Assembly: GCA_026419785.1 (NCBI GenBank)
Contig: JAODTK010002710.1
Span: 1-64,000 of the forward strand
DNA: 64,000 bases
From: Sclerodactyla briareus
Taxonomy: Eukaryota; Echinodermata; Holothuroidea; Dendrochirotida; Sclerodactylidae
Direction of reading: 5' to 3'
Position numbers and translations under genes: made by a program. The notes under the pieces were generated by a model that had not been told where the DNA came from, searched no databases, and saw only the letters and a list, made by a program, of their open reading frames with translations. Positions 35,908 to 48,742 of this stretch are shown piece after piece (position 1 is the first letter of the stretch; every line of letters starts with the position of its first letter).

Positions 35908-37372
35908 ATCAAGGGGCTGGATAGTCAGATACTGACCCTTTTTTTTTCAAAACAAATATTTGTCGGGGAGAGTCGGGGAGAGATTTCTTCCCAGTTTTTG
36001 GACTTCTTTCAACATCTCAGCTGATATCAACATTATTGCTGATTGGAATCCCCTCTTGGCTTTGAAAAACCCTCTGTTAAAAGATTCCCTAAGGGAAATT
36101 CCCAACCAGACTCATTCCTTAGCACTGGCATGGGTAGAGAGGCTGTATTAATATTTGAAGTAGGTCCTACCACCTTAAGCTCTATCACCCACCCCCCTCA
36201 CTCACACCATCTTTTCACAGGGTGGGATGGTGGAATCACAGGCCTGAGGCATGCCCCGGTCATACAGATGACTAGAAGGGGGGGGTGGCTGGTACCACCC
36301 GACACCTAGCAACTAGATAACGTGATAGTCTTCCAACATCATGTGAATCACGCTAACACAATTTCTCTGGTCTACATACCTTATACACAACTGACATCAA
36401 GGGGCTGGATAGTCAGATACTGACCCTTTTTTTTTTTCAAAACAAATATTTGTCGGGGAGAGATTTCTTCCCAGTTTTTGGACTTCTTTCAACATCTCAG
36501 CTGATATCAACATTATGCTGATTGGAATCCCCTCTTGGCTTTGAAAAACCCTCTGTTAAAAGATTCCCTAAGGGAAATTCCCAACCAGACTCATTCCTTA
36601 GCACTGGCATGGGTAGAGAGGCTGTATTAATATTTGAAGTAGGTCCTACCACCTTAAGCTCTATCACCGCCTCACCCTATCCACCCACCCCCCTCACTCA
36701 CACCATCTTTTCACAGGGTGGGATGGTGGAATCACAGGCCTGAGGCATGCCCCGGTCATACAGATGACTAGAAGGGGGGGGGGGGTGGCTGGTACCACCC
36801 GACACCTAGCAACTAGATAACGTGATAGTCTTCCAACATCATGTGAATCACGCTAACACAATTTCTCTGGTCTACATACCTTATACACAACTGACATCAA
36901 GGGGCTGGATAGTCAGATACTGACCCTTTTTTTTTTCAAAACAAATATTTGTCGGGGAGAGATTTCTTCCCAGTTTTTGGACTTCTTTCAACATCTCAGC
37001 TGATATCAACATTATGCTGATTGGAATCCCCTCTTGGCTTTGAAAAACCCTCTGTTAAAAGATTCCCTAAGGGAAATTCCCAACCAGACTCATTCCTTAG
37101 CACTGGCATGGGTAGAGAGGCTGTATTAATATTTGAAGTAGGTCCTACCACCTTAAGCTCTATCACCCACCCCCCTCACTCACACCATCTTTTCACAGGG
37201 TGGGATGGTGGAATCACAGGCCTGAGGCATGCCCCGGTCATACAGATGACTAGAAGGGGGGGGTGGCTGGTACCACCCGACACCTAGCAACTAGATAACG
37301 TGATAGTCTTCCAACATCATGTGAATCACGCTAACACAATTTCTCTGGTCTACATACCTTATACACAACTGA
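35908..37372. repeat. Three near-identical ~490-bp tandem copies spanning the TESK exon 1 donor
   Basis: Copies start at 35908, 36395 and 36895 (periods 487 and 500) and are almost identical, differing mainly by short insertions: an extra GGGGAGAGTC-type stretch in copy 1, about 20 bp in copy 2, and the length of T and G runs. Each copy ends with the last 15 nt of exon 1 (minus-strand TCAGTTGTGTATAAG) and its gtatgt donor. Only the copy at 37358 is attached to the rest of the exon. Open frames of 73-88 residues inside the copies are repeat by-products. The high identity implies a recent event. Confidence 0.95.
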
Positions 37373-37615
37373 GAAGAACCCTGAAGCAATCCTTTCCCTC
37401 CAGAAGTCATCGCCGCTGTAGAGGGCAGAGAAAGCATTCTTCAATGCTACGTAGGAGCTCGACCTCCGTCGCAGCCTCTTTCTATCCCCCGATGCATCCC
37501 CGGATTCCTGCCTGGCGGCCTCCCGTAGTTCCCCCAGGTTCCGCCCTCGGGGCAGCGGCCAGACCCCCAGGGAGGCAGTTGGCCCCCAGAGGGCGCCTTT
37601 CTCGCAGGGCCTCAT
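37358..37615 (-). CDS. TESK: TESK-like kinase, exon 1 (N-terminus and glycine loop)
   Basis: First coding exon of a testis-specific-kinase-family (TKL group, LIMK/TESK branch) dual-specificity kinase; members phosphorylate cofilin and act on actin. The minus frame reads an 86-residue segment: an Arg/Pro/Gly-rich leader of about 50 residues, then SSYVALKNAFSAL, then DDFWRERIASGFFSVVYK. TESK proteins have the same order, SSY.AL..A...L...DDF followed by I.AGFFSEVYK. The exon ends AAG|gtatgt in phase 0, matching exon 2. The ATG at 37613-37615 is the first after an in-frame TAG and gives a leader length typical of the family, but an upstream 5' exon is possible. The surroundings (37440-37760) are GC-rich, as expected near a promoter. 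Oddity: the first glycine of the loop is Ala (IASG, not IGAG). Confidence 0.85.
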
Positions 37616-37672
37616 TAGTATCCCCCAGCGGTGCTAGGTGATCTGCCTCTCGGTGGGGGTGTTCCACCTGTC

Positions 37673-40600
37673 ACCGAGCTCGGTGGGGGTGTCACCGAGC
37701 TCTGCTGGTGGTGAGGTTGCCGTTCTGGTCGGGCATGCACCCCAACTCACCAGGGGGGCAGGATTTCATTACACAACCGTGGCAACCGACTGCTAACATC
37801 TTCCGGGAATGCTTGGCACAAGCTCCTGATAGTTACATGGTCTCTGGAGAGCCATACCGTATCTTGTCACGCAAGATCTGTTTAATAATGAATGAGAAAA
37901 TTGGAATGAATAATATTGAAAACTAAATTTAATTCGGAAAACCTATAGCTGCGTGAAAAAGAAGTGCATAGGGCTACTATATATCTATATTCTAATTCAA
38001 TCTCTGCAATCCGTTATCCGTGTCTACCATATCTCAGCAAAAACATTTCTGCAACGGCACAACCACTCATGTATGTATAAACTTTATGAAGGCCATCCTG
38101 AAAGCCAGGAGGAAGAAGTACCCTACCACCCCACACCCACCTCGTACCACAAAATGGGGATACCCCGAGAGGGTGAATTTCTGCAAAACCAGCGAGTCAT
38201 GACGACTTTCAGTTTCTCTCCAATAGCTCTGACACATGTAGTGTTATGGATCACAATTATATTTTTCCAAAACTCATGTTGTTTGGGGGTATCCTCCATT
38301 ATTCCTCCTGGATGCCATACTTCCCTTGCTCTCCATTATATATAACACCCTATTATACCATTGTTGTCTCATTGGGCGATTTTTGTGAATGGAATGAGGA
38401 GTACTATTACATGAGCGTACAATGAGTCTCCCCCATAAAAATCACTAACAATCACTTATTGTAGCTTTCCAAGCACTAAGAACCAACAATATTCATATTA
38501 TGACATTTGACAATGTCATAAGCCAATCTCGGCTGAACAAAATATTGTCAAGAAGTTGCAAGATTCCATCTTTTGTTGTATATGACTCAGAAAACAATTT
38601 CATTTTTTTCAATTGTTTATAATATTATAATCAATTCATTTGTAAGCCACGCCTCTTTGAAGACAACATTTAATCCTCCCAACTCATTCAATATCATGAA
38701 CTATTGCTAACATTCATCATTCGTATACCAGCAAACTCCTCCACTCATCCAGTCTGAATATCCATGAAACGTAGAATATCGAAATCTACAATAACAAAAT
38801 TGACCTGTCCCGATTGCCAGAAAGAGTGGACTCACTAAGAAAACACAACTCAAGATTATAATGAATATATATTCCTCAATGAGATAGACCAGTGGCAATA
38901 TCTGGACTGCTTTACGGAAACAACTGTTGATTTCTGAGAAGGCTACATTTGAATTGAATCAAAACAGCCCCTCTGGATTTGTCCGTCCATAGACGGATTT
39001 TCACCGGTTTGCCAATTGCTTCCGGAATAGGAGGAAGCCATACACTGAGCCTGGGGGATTACCCCTCCAATAGAGGTAAATATTAGCAGTGCTCGAAGGG
39101 AATGCTTCCAAAAACTAGAATGAGACGAGCACGATGGTACATTGGAAACGGTGGGTTGCGGTGGATTGACCTGGGCAAAACGGCTGTCCATGACAGGAAG
39201 AGGCAGAATCAATTCGAGTGCAGATACTAAATAAAAGACCTGTGGCGAAATCTGGACAAAGCCGAGCGTTAACTAGCGTTAAAGTGTTGAAGCTATATAG
39301 CAAAGATTTTTAATAGGTCAGAATGAGTTCCGCATCATAGTAGCTTTTTAAGGGTAAGCAGGTCCCCAGGTAAAAATTGGGGGAGAAAAGAAGGGAGCAA
39401 TCTTTGGAGGGATCTTGGGCAGGCAAGACATCGGGTTCAATACATCCCTTCTCTGCCCCCTGGTTTTCATGTGGATGGAAGTAACTGAGTAGGTTACGTC
39501 AGCCTCGCTAGTCGGTGGGTGGGTAGGCAGATGGGCATGTCAGGTTCACAAAACACTTTCTAATTTCATCACTAGACATCGCCTGGCGGGTTACCACCGA
39601 CATGTATTTAGCCTCACTTTTGCCATGGAAGCTGAGATGGTTATGGAGGATTACATTCAAAAGGACACATCCATGACCGAGGAAGGGGAGTTCATTCTGA
39701 AATAAGTGCTTTTTGTATTTTGGAACCAACTGTAGTCTACTTTCATCAAGTTTTGTTGAGATTTGGCGAGATTTGAGAAATCTCAACATTTTGCAAACTT
39801 GACCTCTTTTAGAATCTCGCCGAGCTTTCTCGTGTAAGTACACCCACACCAAGTGGGTGCGCTCTTAAAATTGGACGAACTCCGTTACCGCACATTTGAC
39901 CTCCGATGATTTTGAATATTCCCATGTTTTTTCGAACCATCTAAACCACACCCCCCATTTTGCGTGAAGTTACTTGACAGAATCGGGCGGCCATGTGTGT
40001 CTGTGCTCAGATTCAATTGATGGATCGAGCATTGAAGACTTGCGCTCACACGAAAATCTTCCGGCGGCGGATGCAGAGGGGAACGTGGACACGGGCGTGG
40101 ATGCCCGAAAACCCACTGAAATCGGTTCTGTACTTCATGCACGCATGGCTCTCACTGTTTCAAATCTCCACCTGGGATTTCCCAATTCCATAGGAACTTT
40201 CATGACATAAACTAGTACATTAATGAGTTGGTATTGCGATGTGAATGCTAGGATTCTCATTAGCGGATAGATTAATTCGGGGCAGATTTTTTTAATTCCT
40301 AACGTTTCAACGATTCTGGCACATTTCCGAGGACATTTGTTCATAGATGCACAATGTAAACGGGAACATTCCTGGAGAATCAAGGACATCTGGTCCCACA
40401 GTCAACGACCAACGTGAGATGGACAGATCTATGTGTGATATACAGTACGAGTAAAAATTATAAGGACAACGCCTTACAACTTCCATTAATACAGTTTAGC
40501 AGAAGTGGGCTTCCAAGGTATCCACTCGAAAGGTCAGTATGGCATTGTCCCAATTCTGTAGGCGGCACTACAAGTTTACTTGTCATGATTCTGTCAATAC

Positions 40601-42049
40601 TGGGACACAGTGTGACAAGGGTGAAACTATACACTTGAAAGAAAGCAATAGGGATCATCAAGTAATCATTTATATGGGTGATCCACATGCAATCAGTTCC
40701 ATCCATCCAGGTGAGGTTGAGTTATTGTGTTTACAAGCAAGGCATTACATACCTTTACACACACACACATCCTTCACATAATGTAGACTGTTTCATGACT
40801 GCGTAGCTTCCTCACAGACTCAAAACACCATATTTATTTAAGTTAGAAGAGGTCCCCAGAAGTAAACTAGTGTGATCTGTGGGGGGCAGGGATATGCCCG
40901 ATATCTAGATCACTGAATTTCAGCTCCACTCAAAAGTGAGTAGCCCAACAGTTTTGCGACAAGTGCAGATAGAGCATCTAGCCATTTGCAAACTTGGATC
41001 AGATGATTCGTCGGAGGTCTTGGCTATCGAAAATGTAATAACTTTTTCTTAAAAACCCTTCTGAACCTAGAAGGCCTGTTTTCGGGTCACAGGAAAATTG
41101 GCCGAGGAAACATGGCGAGAAAAATGTTCTCCGCAGATGAAAAGACTGCAGAAGAAACTCAATTGTTTGCTCAAAATTCAGGGTTGTGAGAGCCGTCCTT
41201 TGCAGAAGTTCTGGGTTCCAAGGGTTAAGGAACCTACAGTAGGTCAATGCAAGGCCAACAGAGGGGAAGAGGCTTCGAACACCAGACGAAGTATGCAGTA
41301 TCACTGGCCACCAGAGGTGAAAGGCTGGAAATCCACTCTCTATTCATATCATCCTTGCTTCCAGCTGTCCCCTAGACCATGGGTGTACACTCAATGGCAG
41401 CATCAACAATGAGAGCTAATGAGCGAGATAAGCAGCGATAACTAGCAGTGCAGGTGGATCCAATTAGCAAAAAAGATGAGGCAGTTAATTATTCAGGGAC
41501 ACAGAAGTATTTTATGGAGTCATATGAATATTCAATGAATATTCTTAGCACGTAGCTTGATGATATGGGTGTTAGCCATTCCAACTACAGTTTTCAGAAA
41601 TAGAATTCAAAAGTACTGTCGGATGTAAAATTCCGGTTTCATTTCAGCTTGTTTTTAGTCAAAAAATAAATGCTAAAATCCATAAATGGCCAAAGATATG
41701 TGTTAGACATAATGTAGTAGCATACTGTGTGTTCATGCGTGTTGTGTTGTTCAAATAACAAGGCCAGACCTAATGCATTTGTTATCATTAGTGCCCTTAT
41801 GATTGTTTGAGCAAAGACGCCTGGGTGTGGTTGTGTTTAAGAAAACCAATATAGGACCTTCGATAGCATGACGGCCTTCCTTACTCCTAGGTAAGGGCTA
41901 AATGCAAAGCACCACTCACAGTGGGCAGTAGAGATTCTAGATGGAGAGCATGGACGGTGAAAGTGCTCATGATGGGCGCATTTGTAATACACGCAGGTTT
42001 GCATTTCGCTTCCGGCCCAAGGGCGTTGGGGAAAATTTTTCCCCCATAG
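37673..42049. other. No gene recognised upstream of TESK
   Basis: The first kilobase should contain the TESK promoter or 5' untranslated exon; I cannot place a start site. 39993-40210 is an open plus frame with an acceptor-like tgtgctcag, but its ACGAAAATCTTCCGGCGG block also occurs at 15476 and so is repeat-derived. 40640-40760 is an AGGTCA-type fragment. Confidence 0.5.
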
Positions 42050-42280
42050 GCACAGGACAAATCTATTGCACATACTGTTCTTCTAGAACGTCTGTCAAAA
42101 TTGCTAGAACGTCTTGCATTGGGGAATACTCCCAATGATATCCCACAGACAGTGATTGCTGACATGAGGCAGGAGGATGACCCTCCGCTTTCCATTCACT
42201 TGATGCAACATCGAATTTCCACTGTATCACTTGTTACATCATTCACCGACCTCTTCTGTCCTACCATGGCTAATGACTAG
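42050..42280 (+). CDS. Candidate plus-strand exon, unknown protein
   Basis: After a good acceptor (tttttcccccatag|GCACAGG) the plus frame is open for 76 codons to a TAG. It reads AQDKSIAHTVLLERLSKLLE, RLALGNTPNDIPQTVIADMR, QEDDPPLSIHLMQHRISTV and then SLVTSFTDLFCPTMAND. Composition is protein-like (Leu/Glu/Arg helix, then a polar stretch) and there is no ATG near the start, as expected for an internal or terminal exon. No family recognised; partner exons were not found. An AATAAA-type signal is not obvious just downstream. Confidence 0.45.
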   Translation, partial: AQDKSIAHTVLLERLSKLLERLALGNTPNDIPQTVIADMRQEDDPPLSIHLMQHRISTVSLVTSFTDLFCPTMAND

Positions 42281-45200
42281 GGGGGCCACCAATCAAACCT
42301 TGTTCACCTTCACAATGCTGTCTGATGATGACGTCTTATCACTCTCCTATACACAATGAACAGGATTATTGCTAGAGTGTGCAAACACGATTTACTGATT
42401 TAGTGATTTCAGTTTTTTTTTTTTTTTCAAAGTTCCTTCATCCTCATGTCATGTCTCTTTCCCACCCTTAAGCTAACCCATACTGTAGTTATCTATTGTC
42501 CCTGACTGATACCAAAACTACAGATGGAAAAAACTGTTTGAAACACACGTAGTATTGGATCGAAATTTGCAATTTTGTAAATAGGTCCCTGTGGCGAAAT
42601 ACACTTGTTGCGACTGGCCGTCATTTTTCCAAAATTCCCGGACTGACCAGTCTCTCTCTCCAAGATAGGTGATGTGAGTGTCTGTGATTTTGACTTGAAA
42701 TCCTTTGTAGATGAGGCATCAAATGATGGCATTCATTTTCAATACACTGATACTTATTTTCTCAAATATTTCAAAGGCTCAATGGAACTTTAACTGGATT
42801 TTACACATACTAACAGTAATCCTTTATAGTAATAATTTCCACTACACATAATAGGCGACTCCTACACAAGTGCTCACTGAATTGAATTAATTGGAGGACA
42901 CTTGTGGTGCAAGTACATCCCTGAGTGGTCAATAGGCAATCATCCAGACAACTTTCCCCAGCTATGTTCTTACTGATATCATTGGAAGGCAATTGACGAT
43001 TGATGAAGAGTAAGACATTGCCACTGGTTCTTTGCAAGCTGTAACAACAAGCGATGCTCGTCAGCACTGTGTGGGTTTGTTTGACAGCACTGTGTTGGGC
43101 AAGTATGACCAGCTGCGTGTATAGCAAGATAGACCAATCAGTCATGAGTTGGTGCTGTGTCTTATTCAATATATTGATAAACGACTGGAATCTTGTTAAG
43201 CATAGCCCCGCCATAACTCGTGACTCCTACACAGGGAGTTTATTTTCAAACACTATAACACAAATGCCAAATGCCGCCTGGTGGGTGAATGAAGCATCAT
43301 AACCAACAAGCTATGTCTCATTGGTAACTGAAGGCAATTGACTGATTGACAGAACTATACGTGCCACTGGTTCTGTGCAAGCCTGTAACGACAAGGGATG
43401 TTTGTCAACAACTGTTGGGCGAGTACAGGTATGATCAGCTGCGTGCACCTGAGCTAGATCGAACATTATTGTTGTAACAATTGTTGAACAATTATTATTA
43501 CAATGTTGACTTATTTGATATGGAATAATGACTGGAAATCAATTGTAACAATGCATTTTCTAAAACGGATCTGGGGATTTCGGATTATTTAACCAACTAT
43601 ACATATCTCACTCTCCCGGCTTACACCTTGCAATACCCTCAGCATGCAGGCTACTGTTTCATCACAATCAACGAACATCCCTCGCTGAACTCAGGGCAAA
43701 CTCTGCCGCATTCAACCACTAAGTCAATTGATTGAGAGCCTGGGAGTATCCTGGTAATCGCTGTGTAGATCCCCACATGAAACCGTCACTTTATGATAAG
43801 TGAACACCCCTGGCCAAACTGTAATCTATCGCTCCAGATAATGAGGGGGCCGTGGGTACAATTGGCAAGTACATAAAATAGTGAAGGGATCTCTGATTAT
43901 CATGGGTTTATGGAAATTATGGACTCGACTTCCACTCCGGAGCACTGATTGTACAAGATGGAATACCGGAGGATTAGAATGCAGTGGCGTAATTTTTGGG
44001 GGGAATGACTCACACACCCCGGGACTGAGGAGAGAGCGCTGTGCGTCTCTGGAGAATGTAGTAGCATGCAATTTGGCGCCATGAGCAGCTGTTTAGGCAC
44101 CCATTAGCTGTCGAAAACTTCATACATGTTGGGAAGTTGTATTCTAACTTTTCATGTTCTCACAAATGGAGGCCGGTTCCTTTTTCACTAAATACCCCCT
44201 GCTGGTCTGAGAAGGTGAATCCATGAGTTTTGTTTATGTTGTCACAACCAGTGAATTTTGGTCACGCTTTCCAGTGGCAAGGAGGAAGATAGAAGACAAC
44301 CCAATTAGTTAACCGGGAAGACAATATTCTCCAGTGACTTGGTATTAGACATTGCTAAGAAGCTGAAAAACAAACCAGGGTGAGAGATGTGCTTTATCGT
44401 CCCCTACTTTGACCAAATAAATGAACACTGATTAATCTTTGAGAGAAGAAGTCTGGAGGGGGGGAAGTTTAAAAAGGGAAAAAAACTTAAGAATAAGACA
44501 ATAGTGGGCTGAAATGCCCAGGAACGGAGTAGGCAGAGTCCCACAAGGTAGCAAGGCCCCCAGTTTGTGAAGTAATTTATATGAGTTCTGTTTCAATGCA
44601 ACATGTTCCCATTGTCAGCCACTCTGCAACACTTGAGAAATTGCCCATTGACATTGGTTTGTTACAGAGTGAACAAGAGTCATGCCCTCCCCAACGTCGC
44701 CCCCTTCCTGTTTTGTCTCAATACTGTAGCTGCTCATGGAAGCACACTCCTACAAATCTGACAATCCAGGTCGCACACACTGACACACATGTAATGACTG
44801 CTAGTCTTGTTCAAGACGCCGTGACTGTGAATCAATTTGCACTCCTCATATATACATCTAAATAGGCCTTGAACAGTATGGTCCTAGATATGTGTTACAG
44901 GTAGCTGTATGGCATTAGCTGTATGAATGAGCGGCGAAAATGATTTCTCCTACCGTTCCCACTCGGCATGGAAAACTTCACACTCTTGACCGTCTCTCAC
45001 TAGGTCTATTTCCTATATCGTACTATTCATGTTGCCTATTCTTGTTGAATAAGATATTCAAATAGCAATAATGAATTGAAGACTTCTCCGACAGAAATGA
45101 ATCTTTCGTTCCCATCTGTCAATCTTATTTTCATTCCAGATATTTTTCACGAATATTTGGAGAGACATAAACTTGAGTTATTTATTTTACAGGTCCTCGT

Positions 45201-47556
45201 ATAAGCCGAATTAGCAACCCCACGGTCTACTGCGAGGTCGGCTTATGAATAAACAACACTTGAACGTGGTGTGATTGGCTTCTTTAGATTGTAAAGACAA
45301 TGAACGTATAACTGACATTTCCTCCCCCATGCTCAGCACCTTATCCGCCATTAACACTGATATATACCATAACGAGATGGCACAATTAAACTATTTTGGT
45401 TTATTGCAACAAAGTTGGAGAGTTAGCTACATCTTTACCCAAAACTAAATGACTGCATACAAAGTTCCAAAGGTTTCAAGGGCCGTTGATATTTCTCCAC
45501 ATCCCAGACACAGTGTCCAAGTTGTCATTATGAGACCACAGTCTGTAGGTTCTGAAACTAATCAAGGTTTGCCCTAACTAGGCCAGTATACTTGCTTCAG
45601 GAGATTCCTGCTGATAACATGGACCAGTAGAGGCAACAACCCAGCAGGTTGAACCTAGCCTAGTGAACTCTATTATGTATCTCCTGTTATATCCCTAATA
45701 CCGAGAGAGGTGGCTACATGTGGCTGGTCAAGTGGGGTTGCCAGTGGCACCTTTTGTTTTCCCCCAGATTAGGGAGGCTAGGAAATATATGACTTATGTG
45801 TACAGGTAATGACGACTGCAGTCAATTATTCAATTCATAAGCAGCTACTCATCAATATCTCATCAGAGGACAGAACTTATAGGCATTTCCAGAAACTAGC
45901 TGATGGCAGTTGTATTGAATTAGGAATTATCAAGTCTGAGAAAGGTACTGTACCGTATTCATTCAAGCTCACGCCCTGAAAAAACGTACCTGCAGGATTT
46001 TTTTTCTATAAAATTAATGATTTTTGCGGTGTGTAATCTTGTTGTTTTGGGGAATCCCAAGACACCCAATGTGCCCACCCAGAGGCTGAACCATCAGGCC
46101 TACCGCTACCTGTTTCCATATCTTCCCAAAGGAGTACATTCTATACTAATTTTTCATATTTGGGACATTCTTTCAATTTTTCCATTTATAATTTTGTTAC
46201 CATAAAAAAAACCCAGAGGTGAGGCTACCCTGATCCCCCTTTATGACACCACTGTCTGAGCCTCCCAGTGGAAAATTGGATGCACCAGATTCAGTGGACC
46301 ACATATGGTCACACTCACTGTAGCCTAGATGCAGCTAGCCTAGCTAAATGCACAACCAAGTTGAATATAACTTACATTTGACAATGTGCTGCAGTTAGTT
46401 GGATACCGTTAGTTCAGGTATATACACAACAAACAGTGTCTCCAAGGTGCAAATAAGTTCTTCCCATCAGTCACCTCTCACTACTACCTGCAAGGTACAA
46501 ATTAACATGTACTGCACATGAACTACTCCATCCCCAGTCCCCACCTACAGAGGATTCCTAGGAAATGATAAAAATAGGCCACTGCTCTAGATATTTAGTT
46601 CTGACCAGGCCATATACATGTACCGTCTTCAATTCAATACAAAGACCTCATTAGCTGCAATTAATATTGATAGACAAATATCTCTGAGAAAGCCAGACTC
46701 TGTGGCTACCAGTCTGGGGTTAACTAGAGGGTAAATCATTCCTAATATAGGGCATAACACAAAAAATGGTCTTAGCTAGGTCACAGCACCCTTTTATACC
46801 CAGGTGGTGATCAATCAAGTCAGCTGATGTGGATTGGCTATTTATAGGCAGACGTAATTCATCTGGTTATATTGACCACAACAAATTAAATTACCACAAC
46901 AAAACCACAACTGAATAATTACGTAATTCTTAGTGATGTACATCACTATAGACCAGAGGATCCTGGCAGTGGAGTCACAAAGCTGTTTGGGGGGGGAGGG
47001 GGGGAAGATTGCACCCAGAGGCTGAACCATCACCTGATTTTTTATACCATCCTATATGTAATTGATAGCTCACCCAACCCCATGTGGTGGCGATACCATT
47101 TTATTCACTTTCATATTCGCTTATTTTTTTTCTACTTCTATTTATTCATTTTTAATCAGAGAAAAATCCTGCGTACCTTTCCACTTGGCGCCCTCTGGAC
47201 TGTGTAGAGGGAGGTGGCTGCCCCTCTCTGACCCCCCATTGTGACGCCACTGGGTCCTGGCCTTTTTCATTTACAGTTCCTCCAGTTTCAGCAATGATCT
47301 GATTGTCACAGGGGGCACAATGTAAAGATGACCTTGTGCCTTGATGACATGGAGACTAATGGTGGTATTCACGAAAAAAAAAGTTGGGTCCTCCATTCAT
47401 TGCTTGAGAAAATTGTGTGTATCCCAATCATTAATAAGTCAATAGTTACAGGCAATGCAAAGTATGTTTTGCATCGAGTTCGTGTCGCAGTGGCCTCGGT
47501 AATGCTACCTTCTATAATAAATATAGTAAATATGACAGTTGTACTTTAACAGCAGA
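42281..47556. other. No gene recognised
   Basis: A ~200-bp segment (43020-43190) is partly duplicated at 43375-43450. T and G runs occur near 42412 and 46988. 46070-46100 and 47009-47030 share CCCAGAGGCTGAACCATCA. A 94-codon plus frame at 44581-44865 has no splice or family support. Confidence 0.5.
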
Positions 47557-47564
47557 GTCCTACC

Positions 47565-48742
47565 TAGTGTTGGGCCGATTATCGGTAACCAGTATCGGTA
47601 TCGGCCGATATTGGCTGTATTGGCCTGATATCGGTATCGGTAAAAATTGTGATCCTTACCGATATTGGCCTACCGATATTCAGCCCAGTGCCAGTGCCGA
47701 AACTATTCCGAACAGTGGTTCAGTTTATTTCCAGAATGACAGCCTAATTGTTTATCGCATCTCTCACATGAACCAAATTTTTGTTGGCTGCATACCAAAG
47801 CCACTATTGCACCCCTGGGAGGTTAAGCGCTCAGTAAATGGCCCATCGAGCTTCAGATTCAGGTTTCACAGCTGGACATATTGGTTTGTTATCGCAGTTC
47901 TTTTTTATGGATTAAACCCCATCGCTAAGGTACTAGTCTCATCTCCGATCATGCCGCGCTTATATGACTGCAACAATGAACTCTGCACATCGTACATTAC
48001 TGTTGTATACTACCACTACAGTAACTATGACTTGAAATGCCTACAGTGCACATCGGCCCTGCAGAGGATACGAGGTAGTTACGTTGAACTTTGACCATGA
48101 CAGAATCGCTGCGAATCGCGAGTGCACGATTCCCCGTCAAAAAACATTTATCCCTAAGTCACGAATGGAATCGATTTATATTCAATCATTTTTGAACACA
48201 CCAGGACAGTGAATAAACTCATAGGGATAGGCTAAGTTGTGATTCAAGCAGCCCCCCCCCACAAGCTAGCACGGACCAGGAAACCCCAGTGTTTCAGAAA
48301 CTAGGTTAGTTACGAACGGGCTTTCCAGGCCACGTGCACGTGTCTTTAATCCCAGGTACCGAGCTCTCGCGCACCCGTGACTTATTTCCAGGGTGATATT
48401 CGTTGTTTCAGTTGACAGTATACAATCCTATAAGTTAGTATCATAACTCTTGAATGAGCAGATGGAAAAATTACCTGTTTAGGTTTTCATGAGTGAACAA
48501 TGCATTCACATTCGGAGGTATTTTTAATACAAACTTAATTTAAGGTAGGCTAGTCTGCCCACGGCGATATTGGGTTCATTATTAGACACAAACAGACAAG
48601 CAATCATGCAATTTTTGGGGGGATATCGGTACATTTTAAATCATGTACATACTGTATAAAAAAATATTGTACGGCCGATACTGGGCAAAATAATATCGGA
48701 TATCGGTAAAAACCGATACTAGCGTTATCGGCCCAACACTTA
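47565..48742. mobile_element. Non-autonomous hAT-type DNA transposon
   Basis: 1178 bp bounded by terminal inverted repeats TAGTGTTGGGCCGAT (left) and ATCGGCCCAACACTTA (right), with one extra A in the right copy. Both sides carry the 8-bp target duplication GTCCTACC (47557-47564 and 48743-48750), the hAT hallmark. Subterminal regions are packed with ATCGGTA/CCGATA motifs in both orientations, as transposase-binding repeats usually are. A 175-codon plus frame starts in the left terminus and ends at 48094, but I see no RNase-H-like DDE or BED-finger motifs, so the element probably depends on a transposase elsewhere. The intact duplication and termini suggest a fairly recent insertion. Confidence 0.92.

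Noticed and set aside
36043-37287. Three near-identical 73-88-codon plus frames
   Set aside because: They exist only because a ~490-bp intronic unit is triplicated; there is no splice context or family, and one copy is already length-changed.
39974-40210. 78-codon plus frame with protein-like wording (SIEDLRSHENLPAAD)
   Set aside because: It shares the ACGAAAATCTTCCGGCGG-type block with 15476 and so is probably part of an interspersed repeat.
47567-48094. 175-codon frame inside the hAT element as a transposase
   Set aside because: It begins in the terminal repeat motifs and has no recognisable hAT catalytic or dimerisation motifs.
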